Origin: Fallopia convolvulus
Taxonomy: Eukaryota > Streptophyta > Magnoliopsida > Caryophyllales > Polygonaceae
Assembly: GCA_964016875.1 (NCBI GenBank)
Contig: OZ024733.1
Location: 8,855,979-8,919,978 of the forward strand
Direction: 5' to 3'
Length of the DNA stretch: 64,000 nt
The notes below the pieces were generated by a model that ran no database searches, was not told the origin of the DNA, and was given only the letters and a program-made list of their open reading frames with translations. Shown here in pieces: positions 33,601 to 44,675 of this stretch (positions are counted from its first letter, which is position 1; each line of letters starts with the position of its first letter). The translations under genes and the position numbers were made by a program.

Positions 33601-34767
33601 TGTCCAACATATTGGCATCTAAATCGAAATTGTGAGCAAGAACGTGCTTGCAATAGTGAACGTGATCACAAGAAGTGAAACCATGTAAGGATCTCGAGTG
33701 GCAAATGCCCTTGGTGTATAACTTGGATGAGAACATTAGCCCTCGGATATCGCCGGGGCACGGGAAGTTCTCTTAAGGGCTCATAGGTTTTTGGCTATCG
33801 TCAGAAAAGATTCTATCTTATCGTTATTTTTCTGGGCCAAACTTGAGAAGCGTACCCCCAAACAAGGTTGAGCCTACATTGAACAAAAATCGATGAATGC
33901 ATATATGAAATGTATGTCGGAGATTACATTTCGGCTCTCCAAGCTCGTTTGCAAAGACATTGGTGGCCTTTTGTGTGAAAAGTGCCTCGAGAAAACCAAT
34001 AAAATAATCGTCGCGCTCTTTCTGACCACCTCGTCTTCGCCGAGGATTATCGGGACGTTGTCACTACAAGAATCGCACCCTATGAACGGGCAGCCGTAGC
34101 CCAATGCGTGGAGGCCTATACGTCAGAAGGTCATGGAAAAACACATGCGTATGGTATAGCTCGGCCCGAATTGGAAGGGATTATATTAAGTGACTACAGC
34201 ACAAGGTCGGAGAGCATATAAGTTAGAAAAGTCTCGACGGGGGAGATGTCCCCCGGACTTAGAATCTCGCCCGTTTGAAGAGGTTTTCCTTAAAAGGAAA
34301 AAATGTGGTCGCGGAATTGTCGACCGCGACACTATTGACCGCGCTCGCGGCTTTTCGAGGCGCGATCGCGGAATCGCCTGCAGTGGGCCTCTTGGTGAAG
34401 GCTTCTTGCGTGGATGTTAAGCTAAGGCTAGAATTGTTAGAACAAACACCTTTTTGCTTTCTTTTGTTTTCTTAAAATAAAAGGCTTGGCCAAGCACTTT
34501 TTTCAATATAAACGTTCTGTTCTTCCTAGTCTGTTTTTGTTTGTTCTAATGATTCTACCTTAATCCTTGGCAAAGGACATGACTCGAAAAGATAGCATGC
34601 GCCCCATGATATTCGCTCATGAATGTACGAATATACGAATGTACGAATATACGAACGCGTTAGGGGACCTCAATCGCTAAATCCATATGACCACTTCGAT
34701 TAGAAACCCTCTGTACCCTATGTCGCCGAACAAGGTAAAACATGTAAGGCGGTGTAGGTGGGGCATT
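30647..34767 (+). pseudogene. Element 1 interior with decayed gag-like sequence
   Basis: The frame 31319-31735 (MEIDQSNSNIHSEGQTFVPG...) is clearly related to 39200-39447 of element 2, which leads into a gag domain. Further short frames at 32546-33115 and 33119-33373 are related leader or gag pieces in other phases, and part of the leader is repeated around 32330-32830. No capsid, zinc knuckle or pol domain can be read. CG-rich words such as CGCGATCGCGG and CCGCGACCGCGG are scattered throughout. From 33420 to 34767 no product is recognisable. Confidence 0.6.
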
Positions 34768-35321
34768 TGTGAGCGGGTAAAACAAACATAGTTACCATAG
34801 TTATTTTTGTTATTAAAAGGTATTTCTTAAATTACTGTGCATTTATAATTATTTTTATTATTTTCCATATTATTAAATATATGATAGTTGTGCAACTTAA
34901 TGGAAGATTCTATCCTTCAAATATGATGGAATTAAACTTGGAGAAGGTGGGAATATTCCTAGCTTGGGCTCTAAGCAACACTAGGAGATATAGAAAGTCG
35001 ACCCCCTGATCTCCTTCTTCCATTATAAATACACGCCCTAGGCGTGTAGGGAGAGCCACATGTGCATATCAACATATTCTGAAAACTTAACAAGCTAATA
35101 CTCGCTTAGCTCGACTATTTAGGGATTCGTCGTTCTCTTGTTGTACCTCGACGTTCGAAACGACAATTCGCTCTTTTGACTTAGGCATCGGAGGTGGATT
35201 AGGAGGTCCCCGCCCCGTGTGTCCATTGTTTTGCAGGTTTTAGGTCAGAAGATGGGCGCGGAGCGGAAGAGAAAGGAGCATTCAATTAGTGCATTGAAGA
35301 CGAAATTTTTGTGCACTAACA
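34768..35321 (+). repeat. Element 1, 3' LTR
   Basis: This 554-bp LTR runs TGTGAGCGGG...CACTAACA, with TATAAATACACGCC near 35023. It gives the pre-insertion sequence for the MULE site in the 5' LTR. Confidence 0.92.
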
Positions 35322-35326
35322 ATACA

Positions 35327-36269
35327 CATAAATATGGGTTTAATTAGGTATAGTAAATCTAGGTAATAAGAATACATAAGAGGATAAATGTCCTATTAGA
35401 ATCTTTATAGATAAGTGTACATCCATATTATATATTGAAATAATTATAATAATTATTAGGTTCTTAGACAGAAAAAACCTGTTATATATTTTGATTTAAA
35501 TATTTTTAAAAATTTTATTTTAAAATACAATGTTGACTTATATGGTGTCCACTATCATGAAAATGTTTTATGGTAGTAAGCGAAAAATATTATAGAAATC
35601 TTAGTTTGGAAAAATAAATTTTTTCTGTTGCATTTGTTAGAATTTTTAATAAATTTTGGCATGAGATCATTGGATTATTAAAAATATTGTCAAAAATTAT
35701 TAATTCACTCTATGAACCTCAGACTCTTTAATACAATTTTATGGCTTTAACCGTTGAGTTAATGAAATTATTTTCTCATCTAATATAATTGACATTATAA
35801 AAAATGAGATGATTTTCATAAATTAAATTTGTATAACAAATGCACCTTTTCCATAAATTTTAAATGTTATATATATTATAGATTTTAACTAAAATGTTAT
35901 TTAAGAACTCAATATAGTAATTAATTTAAATAAGTCAAATTTATTTATTATTTTAATATTTTAAATTAAGAATTTGTGTGTGATTAAGTGTAATAAATGT
36001 GATGATAATTATTTTGCAATGATAAATATAGAGAGATTTTTTTTAAATGGATAATGATTAATGAATAATCATCAAGTGCATTAAGCGTGCTCATGTACAC
36101 AAAATTATATATGTATTATAGATATAGATAGATAACCAATTAGCTCTTCGGAAAGCAAATTCTTTGTCCCAAATTGATAGAAGCACCCTCGTCAACACAA
36201 TTCTAGCAATAAAACCTTAATACATCATGCAAAATTTCATGCTTCTAGAGAAAACGCTGCAAGAACATG
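35327..36269. other. AT-rich spacer
   Basis: No gene, RNA or clear repeat was recognised. Confidence 0.5.
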
Positions 36270-37827
36270 ATTCCATCAATCATAAATTTTCTAGAACAAG
36301 TCCGGAGATTATGTGCCCATGGTAGGATGCGATAAGATTTGTAAATAAAAGAATAAAGGGGGTTTAGGACTACCAAAAGCAAGTCATATGAACAAAGCTT
36401 TACAAATGAGACGCCTATGGAAAATTTTGGTAGAGCCCGTGAATGTATGGGTTCGTATTATAAAGGAAAAATGCATAAAAGACAATGACCTTTAGAGTAC
36501 GTCGGCACAAAAAAATGCATCATGGCAATAAAAGAAATTGATGAGCCTGAAGGAGGAATTTAAAAAGGGGTTATTATGGCAAATTGGAGATGGAAAGTCA
36601 GCCCGTTTCTGGGAAGACCCTTGGATAACCACGAGGCCACTACGAGAAGAATGCAATGGGCGTTTTTTGAAAGTGATATTCCAGTAGAAAATTTTATAGA
36701 TATTAACCAACAATGAAATCAAAATGAGCTGTGAAAATACTTGCCCACCATTTGGGTCACCTGGATTATGGCCATAACAATTCCAAAGAACCATATCCAA
36801 GATACGCTATATTGGCACCCAAGTAAGAACGAATGGTTTTCTACTCAATCGACCATTGCTTTAGTGTCAAATGAATTAAATTTGAAGGATTGGGAATTTT
36901 ATTAGATCTGGAAACTTGATATAATGCCAAAGATAAAAATGTTCCTATGAAAAATCTGTATAAATGGGCTTCCCACTAAGGATCTTTTAACACAACGACA
37001 CATATTTGTCACCTCATAATGTCCACTATGTAATCATCAGGATGAGACTAACGAACATCTTTTGTTTAGTTTTCCTTTCACTCTACAAAAATTACATTGT
37101 ATTTATCTCAAATCATCCAAACATCAAAGAAAAAGCTACCACCAAAGCTTTTATGTGATTTCATAACTGCCTGGTGGGAAATTTGTTTCTGGCGAAATCA
37201 AATTGTGTTCAATCGTGGTTTGACGGGTCGTGTAAGAATGTCGAGGATTTTATTCAAAACCAGATTTTGTGCTGGAGTAAAACTAAAAAGGTGAATGAAG
37301 AGCTAAGAAGATCATAAGGTGAAATGCGTCCAAAGCCGAGGAAATTTAAATGAAAGTGGGAGAAACCTCAAAATGGCTTTGTCAAGATAAATTTCGATGG
37401 ATAAAAAAGGGATAATGAAAAAGCAATGGCCGCATATATCATAAGAGATTAATTGGGGAATGCTATAAGCCTGAATGTAGATAAAAGTGATTATTGGAAT
37501 GTAGAACAAGCAGAAGCCATGGGACTATTCGAGGCTGTTCAAGACGCTCATAACAAGAAACTAAGGAATATAGAAATTGAAGGTGATAGTTTGTTAGTGA
37601 TCAACGCGCTAAAGGGGAGTCGGTCGAGCCCTTGGCCAATTAACATGCTAATCGTCGACACTCTAGTTACAATGCAATCCTTCGAGGTGGTTCATTCCAA
37701 ACACGTATCTCGAGATTGTAATTCTATGGCGGATTTGATTGTAAAACTACATCACACATGTAGTATCAATCAGATTTCAAACCATAAAGGGGTTCAAACC
37801 CTCACCCAAAAGAATGCACTAGATTGA
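36270..37827 (+). pseudogene. Decayed LINE, 3' half (zf-RVT and RNase H)
   Basis: The first part reads in frame as KNKGGLGLPKASHMNKALQM and IGDGKSARFWEDPWI, the usual stretch downstream of plant LINE RT, on the plus strand. The last frame (37453-37827) is an RNase H of the RVT_3 type: EAMGLFEAVQDAHNKKLRN, IEGDSLLVINALKGS, CNSMADLIVKLHH. Many stops and shifts lie between. It is independent of the LINE at 22995-29190 and on the opposite strand. Confidence 0.75.
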
Positions 37828-38563
37828 CTTAGTTAGCCTAATTTCTACTTATTTAAAAAAAAGATGTTTTTCATTACTTTGAACAAGTAATGCATTTTTT
37901 ATGGAACGAACAAGTAAGAGACAAGTTTGTATAGTCGCATTTAATATAATAATTTGCCTAAATTATATAAAATACATAATTTAATGTATTTAATATGTGA
38001 TTTAAACGGAGGCTAAGAGGTTGGTTATAGATAATTGAGGTTCCGGGTTGTCCGTTTCATTCTTTTAGTTCTAGCAATTTCATAAGTACCACGTCTCCTC
38101 CCAATGTTCACCACCTCTTGAATTCGAGTCTTGCTGATAGCACGTGTAAATTATTTGACTTGTGTGGGTAAGATAGTTTCCTTTAACGCAAGCCTTTGAG
38201 TTGAAGTGCACCACAATTACCGCGCCTCGTAATTTACCCCTTTCTCGTGGCCCAGAACAGAATACGGGGAGGCACGAAACTAGGTAGCACCTCTCCCTGC
38301 AAAGCAGGTTCGGGCCCCGAAAACCCGCGACCCTCAAGTAAGTACTCCATCCATGTGAATGGAATTTTCACATCTTTTTATAATAAACCGGCCACCAACA
38401 AGTATTAAATTTCCCACTAGGTAGAGAGATTGGGTACGTACAAGGTACTTAATTAGCTGTAATATATTAAAAGAGAATAGTGGCAATTTCAATGCCGTTT
38501 AATCCACACTATTGATTAGTTGGACAATGGGTTAATTATGTGTTTAGTCGTCAATTTTTAAAA
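37828..38563. other. Spacer without recognisable gene
   Basis: The interval includes a GC-richer block (38080-38340) ending GCAGGTTCGGGCCCCG, which looks slightly like a tRNA B-box but lacks a partner A-box or fold. Nothing else was recognised. Confidence 0.4.
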
Positions 38564-38960
38564 ATAGAATTTTCGATCATATAGATATAATTTTCGGCTC
38601 CCAGTCTTTCCTTCTTCCATTATAAATACACGTCTTCGCCGTGTAGGGAAAGCATATTGATTGATAGACTGATACTCGCTCAGGCTATTAAACACACCTA
38701 TTGAGAGCTTGAACAGGCTAATATTCACTTAGCTCGACTGTCGAGGGGATTCATACTTGCTGGATCTTTAGCTTTCTTGTTGTACCTCGACGTTCGATTC
38801 GACAATTGTTCTTTTGACTTAGGCATCAGAGGTTGATTATGGGGTCCCCGCCCCCTGTGTCCCTTGTTTTGCAGGTTACAGGTTTGATGAATCAGTTGGG
38901 AACAGAAGAGGAGGGAGCATACAATTGGTGCATTAAAGGCGGAATTTTTGTGTACTAACA
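38564..38960 (+). repeat. Element 2, truncated 5' LTR
   Basis: It matches the last 400 bp of the 3' LTR, starting at ATAGAATTTTCG, and includes TATAAATACACGTC (about 38619). Upstream of 38564 the similarity stops. Confidence 0.88.
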
Positions 38961-39003
38961 ATTGGCGCCGTCTGTGGGAAAAGAATAATCGATCCACGCA
39001 ATT

Positions 39004-41721
39004 ATGGTGTTGGAATCAATCCCTGAAAATCAAGAAGTCGTCTTTGGAAACCTTGGGGCACCGTCGCGAAGCGAAAACGAGCGCGGTATTTCCAGCGAAC
39101 AAAACCACAATCGCGATGCTGAAGGTCGCGATTGCGGCACTGTAGACCGCGATCGCGGATCGGCGATCGAAGCCGGAAATTCCGAAAATTGCTCGGAACG
39201 TCAAAACCTAAAGCAAGTTGATCAGATTAATTCCGATATTCACTCGGAACGTAAGACCTTTGTGCCCGGAAACGACTTGAACCGTGACCCGGCCGCTCTC
39301 ACTGATACAGTTGTTCATCGCACAGACCGTTCGGGGCCCGAGTCGAGCGACAGAATCGTCAGTCGTGGTACTTCACGGTCTGAATCTGCTGAATTTGATC
39401 AAGCTTGGGAGTCGGCAATGCGTGTTGCTAAAAAAGAGAACAATTGATGGGTTCAAGAGCACGACGAATCGGTCCAAGCGATCGCAAGCGCCGAAGAGAA
39501 CCTCGAACGCGTCCAGGAGGGTCGCAATTGCGGCCAGTCAAACCGCGCCTGCGGTTCAAGGAACCGCGACCGCGGGCTACATATTTTTGAGCCTTCTCTC
39601 TATTCGCGAGCCAAACCCTAATTTGGTTAGACCTCGCTTAGAGAATGGCTAATCTAGTCGTGCTGGGTCTAATCCCGTTAGAGGAAACAATCACATCACT
39701 TTGTCATTCGCTCCAAACGGCGGGAATGGGGCATCTACAACTGTTGGAGACGAAGAAGAAGACGAAATCAGCCATGCTTTGGCTACTACTCTAAGAGAGA
39801 ATGTGAAGTAACAAACTAGGTGTGCGGAGGCTGAATCCCGCTTGGAGCATGCCTTAGAAGAAATCGCCAAGCTGAAGCGTTCCTTGGACAAGGTTCAAAG
39901 CAAGCGCCCTTTTGATGAATCCGAAATTGAAAGGACTACTTGACGACTTGCTATTGTTATTGAATTCGTCGATAATCGTCGTGGTCCTCAATCAATCAGT
40001 TCTGACGAACCAGATGAGATGCAAATTGATTATGATAGCTCCGAAGGGCGCCAAGAAACCGAAGAAGGGACCACCTTCACGAGTCACCCCCGCGCAAGAG
40101 GACTCGGGCCGCTGACCCCCCTCAGTCCAGTGACCCATCCTCGGATTACTCGAGCGATCCTGAAAATCGAGAAGCCGCGACCGCAGCAAAAGGGATCACG
40201 ACCGCGGTGACAGTAACTGTGACCGCGGCCGGTCGAACCGCGACCACGGGTTTGGCGATCAGTGCGAATTTTCGCGCGAGCGTGACGATCGCTATGATCC
40301 TAATGAAAATCCCGAGCCCAAACATGACCGGGGCAGAAAGAAGAAGAGACAGCGGAGTCAACGCCGGAACATGAGTAGATAGAGGCTTGAAGGAAAGTCC
40401 TGGGCTCTTAATCGCACTCAAAGGAGATTGCTTGATCTTTTAAGAGCGCAAGGTGGGACCTTGCAATCGGCTCAAGAACAAGCAGAGTATAAGTTGGCTA
40501 TGCGGACATCGACACCATTCCACATAGACATTCAACAAGCACGGCCTCCGTCAATGTTTTCTCCCCCATCTTTCACTATTTATGATGGACATTCGGATCC
40601 CGTAAACCATATAGCCTCTTACTCTCATAAGATGGCATTGTGGGTGTTTGAGGAAGCTGTTATGTGCAAGATGTTCCCGAGTAGTCTCGCTAAAGGGCCA
40701 TTGAAGTGGTTCCAAAGCTTGAAACCAGGATCAATTCGGTCGGGATCAATTGGCCACTAAGTTTGTGAGGCACTACTTAGCCAATAGTCGGGATGCTGCA
40801 TCTCTTGATACACTCTTTGGCCTCAGACAAGAAAGAAACGAGAGCTTGCACCACTTTTCGAATCGTTTCATGGAGTGCTATACAGAGGTTGAAGGATATG
40901 ATGCTATGACTGCCATTACTGCCTTTAAAAATGCAATTCCCGTTGAGAGCAAGCTAAGAGAAGAGTTGACACTTCGTCTTCCTTTTACAATAGCTGAGCT
41001 CCAAGAGCGTATTCACTAGTATGTACGATTAGAGGAGGCTAATTACAAAGTAAGAGGAAGGTCGTCCTCTCCCCCTCGTAAAACGCACCACCCTTCAATC
41101 AGGAGCTCTAGGCGAAATAGACATTCGTCTGAGGGGCAAGATAGATCGGTTTACACAACTTTCAACATTCCGATCTATAAGATTTTACCACGCATCAAAC
41201 ATGAGAGCTATTTCCGCTATCCTTCTCGGGATGAATGTCCCAAAGACGATGTCCTAAGCCGAAAATATTGCATATACCACAGAGTACGGGGGCACATGAC
41301 TGAAGATTGCAAGCCTTATAAGGAGTGCCTTGAAGGTCTGGTTCAAGAAGGGTACTTGCGTGAGTACATTGAAAAAAATCAACCAGAAAATCTTGAAGAG
41401 TCGAGAAAGAGGCAAATTAAAGTCGTCCAAACAATCTCAGTAGCGTATGAGAACGAGGACGAGCCTAAAAGTGAAGACCAACCGCATAACCGTGATCGCG
41501 GGCCCGAGGGCCGCGACCGCGGTGCTGGTTCAGAGAGCAAGATATTGTGTCTGGGGCGAAACCGCGACCGCGAGTCGCCACGCCAAGACTGCGGCTCGCG
41601 ACGCCGCGACCGTGGCACCGAGATTCACGACCGCGGCACTACATTTGAGAGCTTGATTTCGCGAGAGTGTGACCATGATCGCAGTTACCCGTTTTCTCCT
41701 GCGCAGGGATCCCGGGATTAG
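39004..41721 (+). pseudogene. Element 2 gag (Retrotrans_gag and zinc-knuckle-like tail), broken
   Basis: The leader frame (39004-39447) ends in TGA. The capsid part lies at 40428-41019: PPSFTIYDGHSDPVNHIASY, MCKMFPSSLAKGPLKWFQSL, then KFVRHYLANSRDAASLDTLF, RQERNESLHHFSNRF and AITAFKNAI, a clear Retrotrans_gag domain interrupted by a frameshift at about 40740. Then comes KYCIYHRVRGHMTEDCKPYKE (zinc-binding) and GLVQEGYLREYI, as in Tat-lineage gag. The tail (about 41480-41700) is a run of RDRG repeats. It would form the virus-like particle and package RNA. No pol follows. Confidence 0.8.
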
Positions 41722-41944
41722 AAAATACATGTAAATAGGGCACTCTTTTTCCCATGTGGTTTTGATGACGCCCTTAGGTTTTTTGGTTTTGCATTCATTT
41801 GTTTAGTCTTCTAGGTTCATGATATTCACGTTTATTTATTAACAAAAGTCAGTTTTTGCATTAGTTTGAGTCTTGCATAAAAAAATATAACCGCAACATT
41901 AGTTAATCGCACTAATGGATTTTACATATGCGTGTATGTGGAAT

Positions 41945-42092
41945 AAAATTTATGATATTCTCTCATAAATAAATGAAGATTTATGATATTCGCTCATAAA
42001 TAAATGGAGATTTATGATATTCACTCATAAATATTAAATCCCATGATATTCGCTCATGGATGTACAAACACGCACGCACGCACGCACGCACG
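41945..42092. repeat. Tandem TATGATATTC-CTCATAAATAAATG repeats and (ACGC)n tract
   Basis: About three and a half copies of a roughly 40-bp unit (GATATTCGCTCATAAATAAATG and variants) are followed by an ACGC/CACG microsatellite at about 42069-42092. Related words (ATGATATTCGCTCATGAATG, ATACGAATGTACGA) occur at the same place before the 3' LTR of element 1. Confidence 0.85.
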
Positions 42093-42200
42093 TTAGGGGA
42101 ACCCGATCGACTAATCCGCATGGCCACTTCGACTAAGAAGCCTCTATACCCTACGTCACTGTATATGAGAAAACGTATACAACGACGTAGGTGGAGCAAT

Positions 42201-42823
42201 TGTGAGCGGGTAAAAAATAGCTACCATATTATTACTTTTGTTATCTTCATAAAGGTATTTTTTATTATTGCTTATTTATTATCTTTTATATATTCCTATT
42301 ATATTAAATATGGTGGTTATGCAACTTAATGGGAGATTTTATCTTTCATTAAAGATAGAATTAAAGTTGGATAAAGGGTAGAATATTGCTTGCTTGGGCC
42401 TTAAGGCAGTTGGCCAGCCCTTGGAAGATAGAATTTTCGGCCATATAGATATAATTTTCGGCCCCCAGCCTCTCCTTCTTCTATTATGAATACACGTCTT
42501 CGCGGTGTAGGGAAAGCATATTGATTGATAGACTGATACTCACTCAGGCTATTGAACACACCTATTGAGAGCTTGAATAGGCTAATATTCGCTTAGCTCG
42601 ACTGTTTAAGGGGATTCATACTCGCTGGATGTTTAGTTTTCTTGTTGTACCTCGATGTTCGATTCGACAACTGTTCTTTTGACTTAGGCATCAAAGGTGG
42701 ATTAGGGGGTCCCCGCCCCTGTGTCCATTGTTTTGCAGGTTACAGGTTTGAAGAATCAGTTGGGAATGGAAGAGGAAGGAGCATACAATTAGTGCATTAA
42801 AGGTGGAATTTTGTGCACTAAGA
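42201..42823 (+). repeat. Element 2, 3' LTR
   Basis: A complete LTR starting TGTGAGCGGGTAAAA and ending CACTAAGA, preceded by GTAGGTGGAGCAAT (polypurine-like). TATGAATACACGTC near 42485 replaces the TATAAATA box. Confidence 0.88.
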
Positions 42824-43199
42824 ACCTATATATGTAAATTTGTAATGGGAACTGTAAAATAAAAAAAAATTAAGAGTAGTTGTAGCAGAAACCGCTACCT
42901 ACAAGAAAAAAATATTTAACATAATTGCAGTAGGAATCGCTACCTATAGGTGTGAAATTTTACACGTAGCGGTTTCCCTTACTACTACTAGATTCTGATG
43001 CATAGCATACCTACGCCAAAAGTGGCCAGATATGATAACATCTATGAGGTAGTTGTACACTTTTCGGCATGAGGTCCTGAAGGTAGAGCTGAACTCGATG
43101 ACGGTAACTCAATTCTCACTCCATTATTTAAAGTCCAATGGGTACTATGTCGATCATCAAACCAAGGATGGAAGCAATGAGATACTGGACTTTTTTCTT
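42824..43199. other. Short spacer with GTAGCGGTTTC repeats
   Basis: The words AACCGCTACCTAC, AATCGCTACCTATAGG and GTAGCGGTTTCCC are spaced over 110 bp in direct and inverse order (42885-42990). This may be the end of a small transposon, but no boundary could be set. Confidence 0.35.
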
Positions 43200-44675
43200 T
43201 TCCCAACCTAAGTCATTGACTCTGATGAAGTTGTTTCCTTATGTCGTGATTATGGACGTAACATACTAAACGAACTTGTAAGTATTTATTCAATTTAATT
43301 GATATTGTAGATATAATATGCCCTTGAGTGTGATGGTGGGATTTACTTTCATCGGGCACACTTTTAGCATTGGTTTTACATTTATGGCAACGGAGACCCA
43401 TGATCACTACGAATAGGTATTATTCCAGTTGTAGGTGTTGTTCCAAATTGTTGGAAAAATGTTTGAAGAGCTTGTGACTGATCGTGATGTTGCTAAGGTT
43501 AACGCAGTTGTGGTCATGTTTCCCAACGCCAAGAATCTATTGTGTTTAGTGCATATCCATCGCAATTCAAAGGCTTACGCTTTGGCAAATTGAATGAGTT
43601 TTCTACTGCATTTGGAGACTGATTTATGTACAGAGCATGAGAACTATTTTGCTCGATGACCATAGTAGAGTACGAGGTGCATGTTAGTATATTGCAGAAT
43701 GGCAATGCGCTACAGAATCTGCTCAATCTGTTGTTGTTTGCGTACCTCCATAGAAACTTGCTCACTCCCTGGTGTGATCATATTTTCAAAGGCAGAATAC
43801 ATCAACAGACCCCTGTACTTACACTTTTTTTCCTATTGGACCCCTGTACTAAAAAATGTTCAAACAGACCCCTGTACTGCCCCCAATTTTGCCTATTGAA
43901 CACTTTCAATCTTATTCTCCTTCCAGTGTACATCACGCGCCTTATGTGTCATGTTATTTTGCCAAATAAGCCAAAATGGTCAAATACGTACATATTATTT
44001 TGGCAAAATACGTACATGTTACATAAGGCGCGTGAAGACTTGAAAGTGTTCAATAGGCAAAATAACATGTACGTATTTGACCATTTTGGCTTATTTGGCA
44101 AAATAACATGACACATAAGGCGCGTGATGTACACTGGAAGGAGAATAAGATTGAAAGTGTTTAATAGGCAAAATTGGGGGTAGTACAGGGGTCTATTTGA
44201 AAATTTTTTAGTACAAGGGTCCAATAGGAAAAAAAGTGTAAGTACAAGGGTCTGTTAATGTATTCTGCCTATTTTCAAAGCGTACACCAATCAATGTCTT
44301 CATTTCTTTACAAGGACCATGAACATGTATATTAATATTCCCCCCTTCCACAAAAATACAACTGTTATTTCCATTTTTGTCATTGAATTTACGATAAAGG
44401 TCGAGCCGCAGCACTCTGGGTTGAAGGATTATTTAGAGTCTTCCGTTGGAGGGTTCAAAACTGTTTTGAGAAAGATGCACGCCATGGTGAACATCCAGAT
44501 GAACACCATTACGAGAGAGATGGAACGAGACCGTACCAACACCGCATTTTCCATTATGTGCATGGCCGAACCGCTCAGAACCGTCTTCTCTCGCCTTCTA
44601 AGGAAGGTTTCCAATAGTTGTATTGGAGAGTTGTTTGCCCATGTTCGCTCTATAAATGACCCGATCAGTTGATTC
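43200..44675 (+). pseudogene. Decayed MULE transposase fragment
   Basis: The frame pieces LMKLFPYVVIMDVTY, MVGFTFIGHTFSIGFTFMA, ELVTDRDVAKVNAV and LLCLVHIHRNSKAYAL match the catalytic core seen in the MULE at 2673-10194, including a similar intron after VVIMDVTY (about 43280-43318). After an inserted foldback element the frame resumes as VEPQHSGLKDYLESSVGGF, equivalent to VEGMHAVLKKVLDSSRGGF in the other copy. Many stops and shifts. No terminal repeats were found. Confidence 0.75.
43791..44269. mobile_element. 479-bp foldback MITE (Mutator-type)
   Basis: The ends are GGCAGAATACATCAACAGACC and its inverse, and inverted arms extend over most of the element, with extra internal inverted segments (GGCTTATTTGGCAAAATAAC and its inverse). 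It is flanked by a perfect 10-bp duplication TATTTTCAAA (43781-43790 and 44270-44279). The ORFs on both strands here are by-products of the symmetry. It interrupts a MULE relic. Confidence 0.88.

Larger units (their letters stand above)
29399..35321 (+). mobile_element. Gag-type, pol-less LTR retrotransposon (element 1)
   Basis: Two related LTRs start TGTGAGCGGGTAAAAC and end CACTAACA. The element is flanked by ATACA on both sides (29394-29398 and 35322-35326), a perfect 5-bp target duplication. After the first LTR comes TTGGTGACGTATGTGGGAA, a decayed form of the tRNA-Asp-type primer site seen intact in element 2. GGTGGGGCAT before the second LTR is a polypurine-like tract. The interior has no protease, RT or integrase, so it is non-autonomous. 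LTR 1 is lengthened by a 685-bp insert. Confidence 0.9.
38564..42823 (+). mobile_element. Gag-only LTR retrotransposon (element 2), 5' truncated
   Basis: The 3' LTR is complete (42201-42823, TGTGAGCGGG...CACTAAGA), but the 5' LTR survives only from 38564 to 38960. The primer site ATTGGCGCCGTCTGTGGGAA follows directly, as in Tat-type Ty3-gypsy elements. Between the LTRs there is a gag gene and no pol. LTR ends and leader are shared with element 1, so the two are relatives. Confidence 0.88.

Noticed and set aside
38080..38340. Possible tRNA-derived SINE (GGTTCGGGCCCCG)
   Set aside because: Only a weak B-box-like word; no A-box at the right distance, no tRNA fold, no poly-A end or target duplication.
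42060..42095. CRISPR-like or satellite array
   Set aside because: It is a simple ACGC microsatellite next to a short tandem repeat in an LTR element.
43656..44224. Mirror-image ORFs on the two strands
   Set aside because: They arise from the inverted arms of the foldback element and contain no domain.
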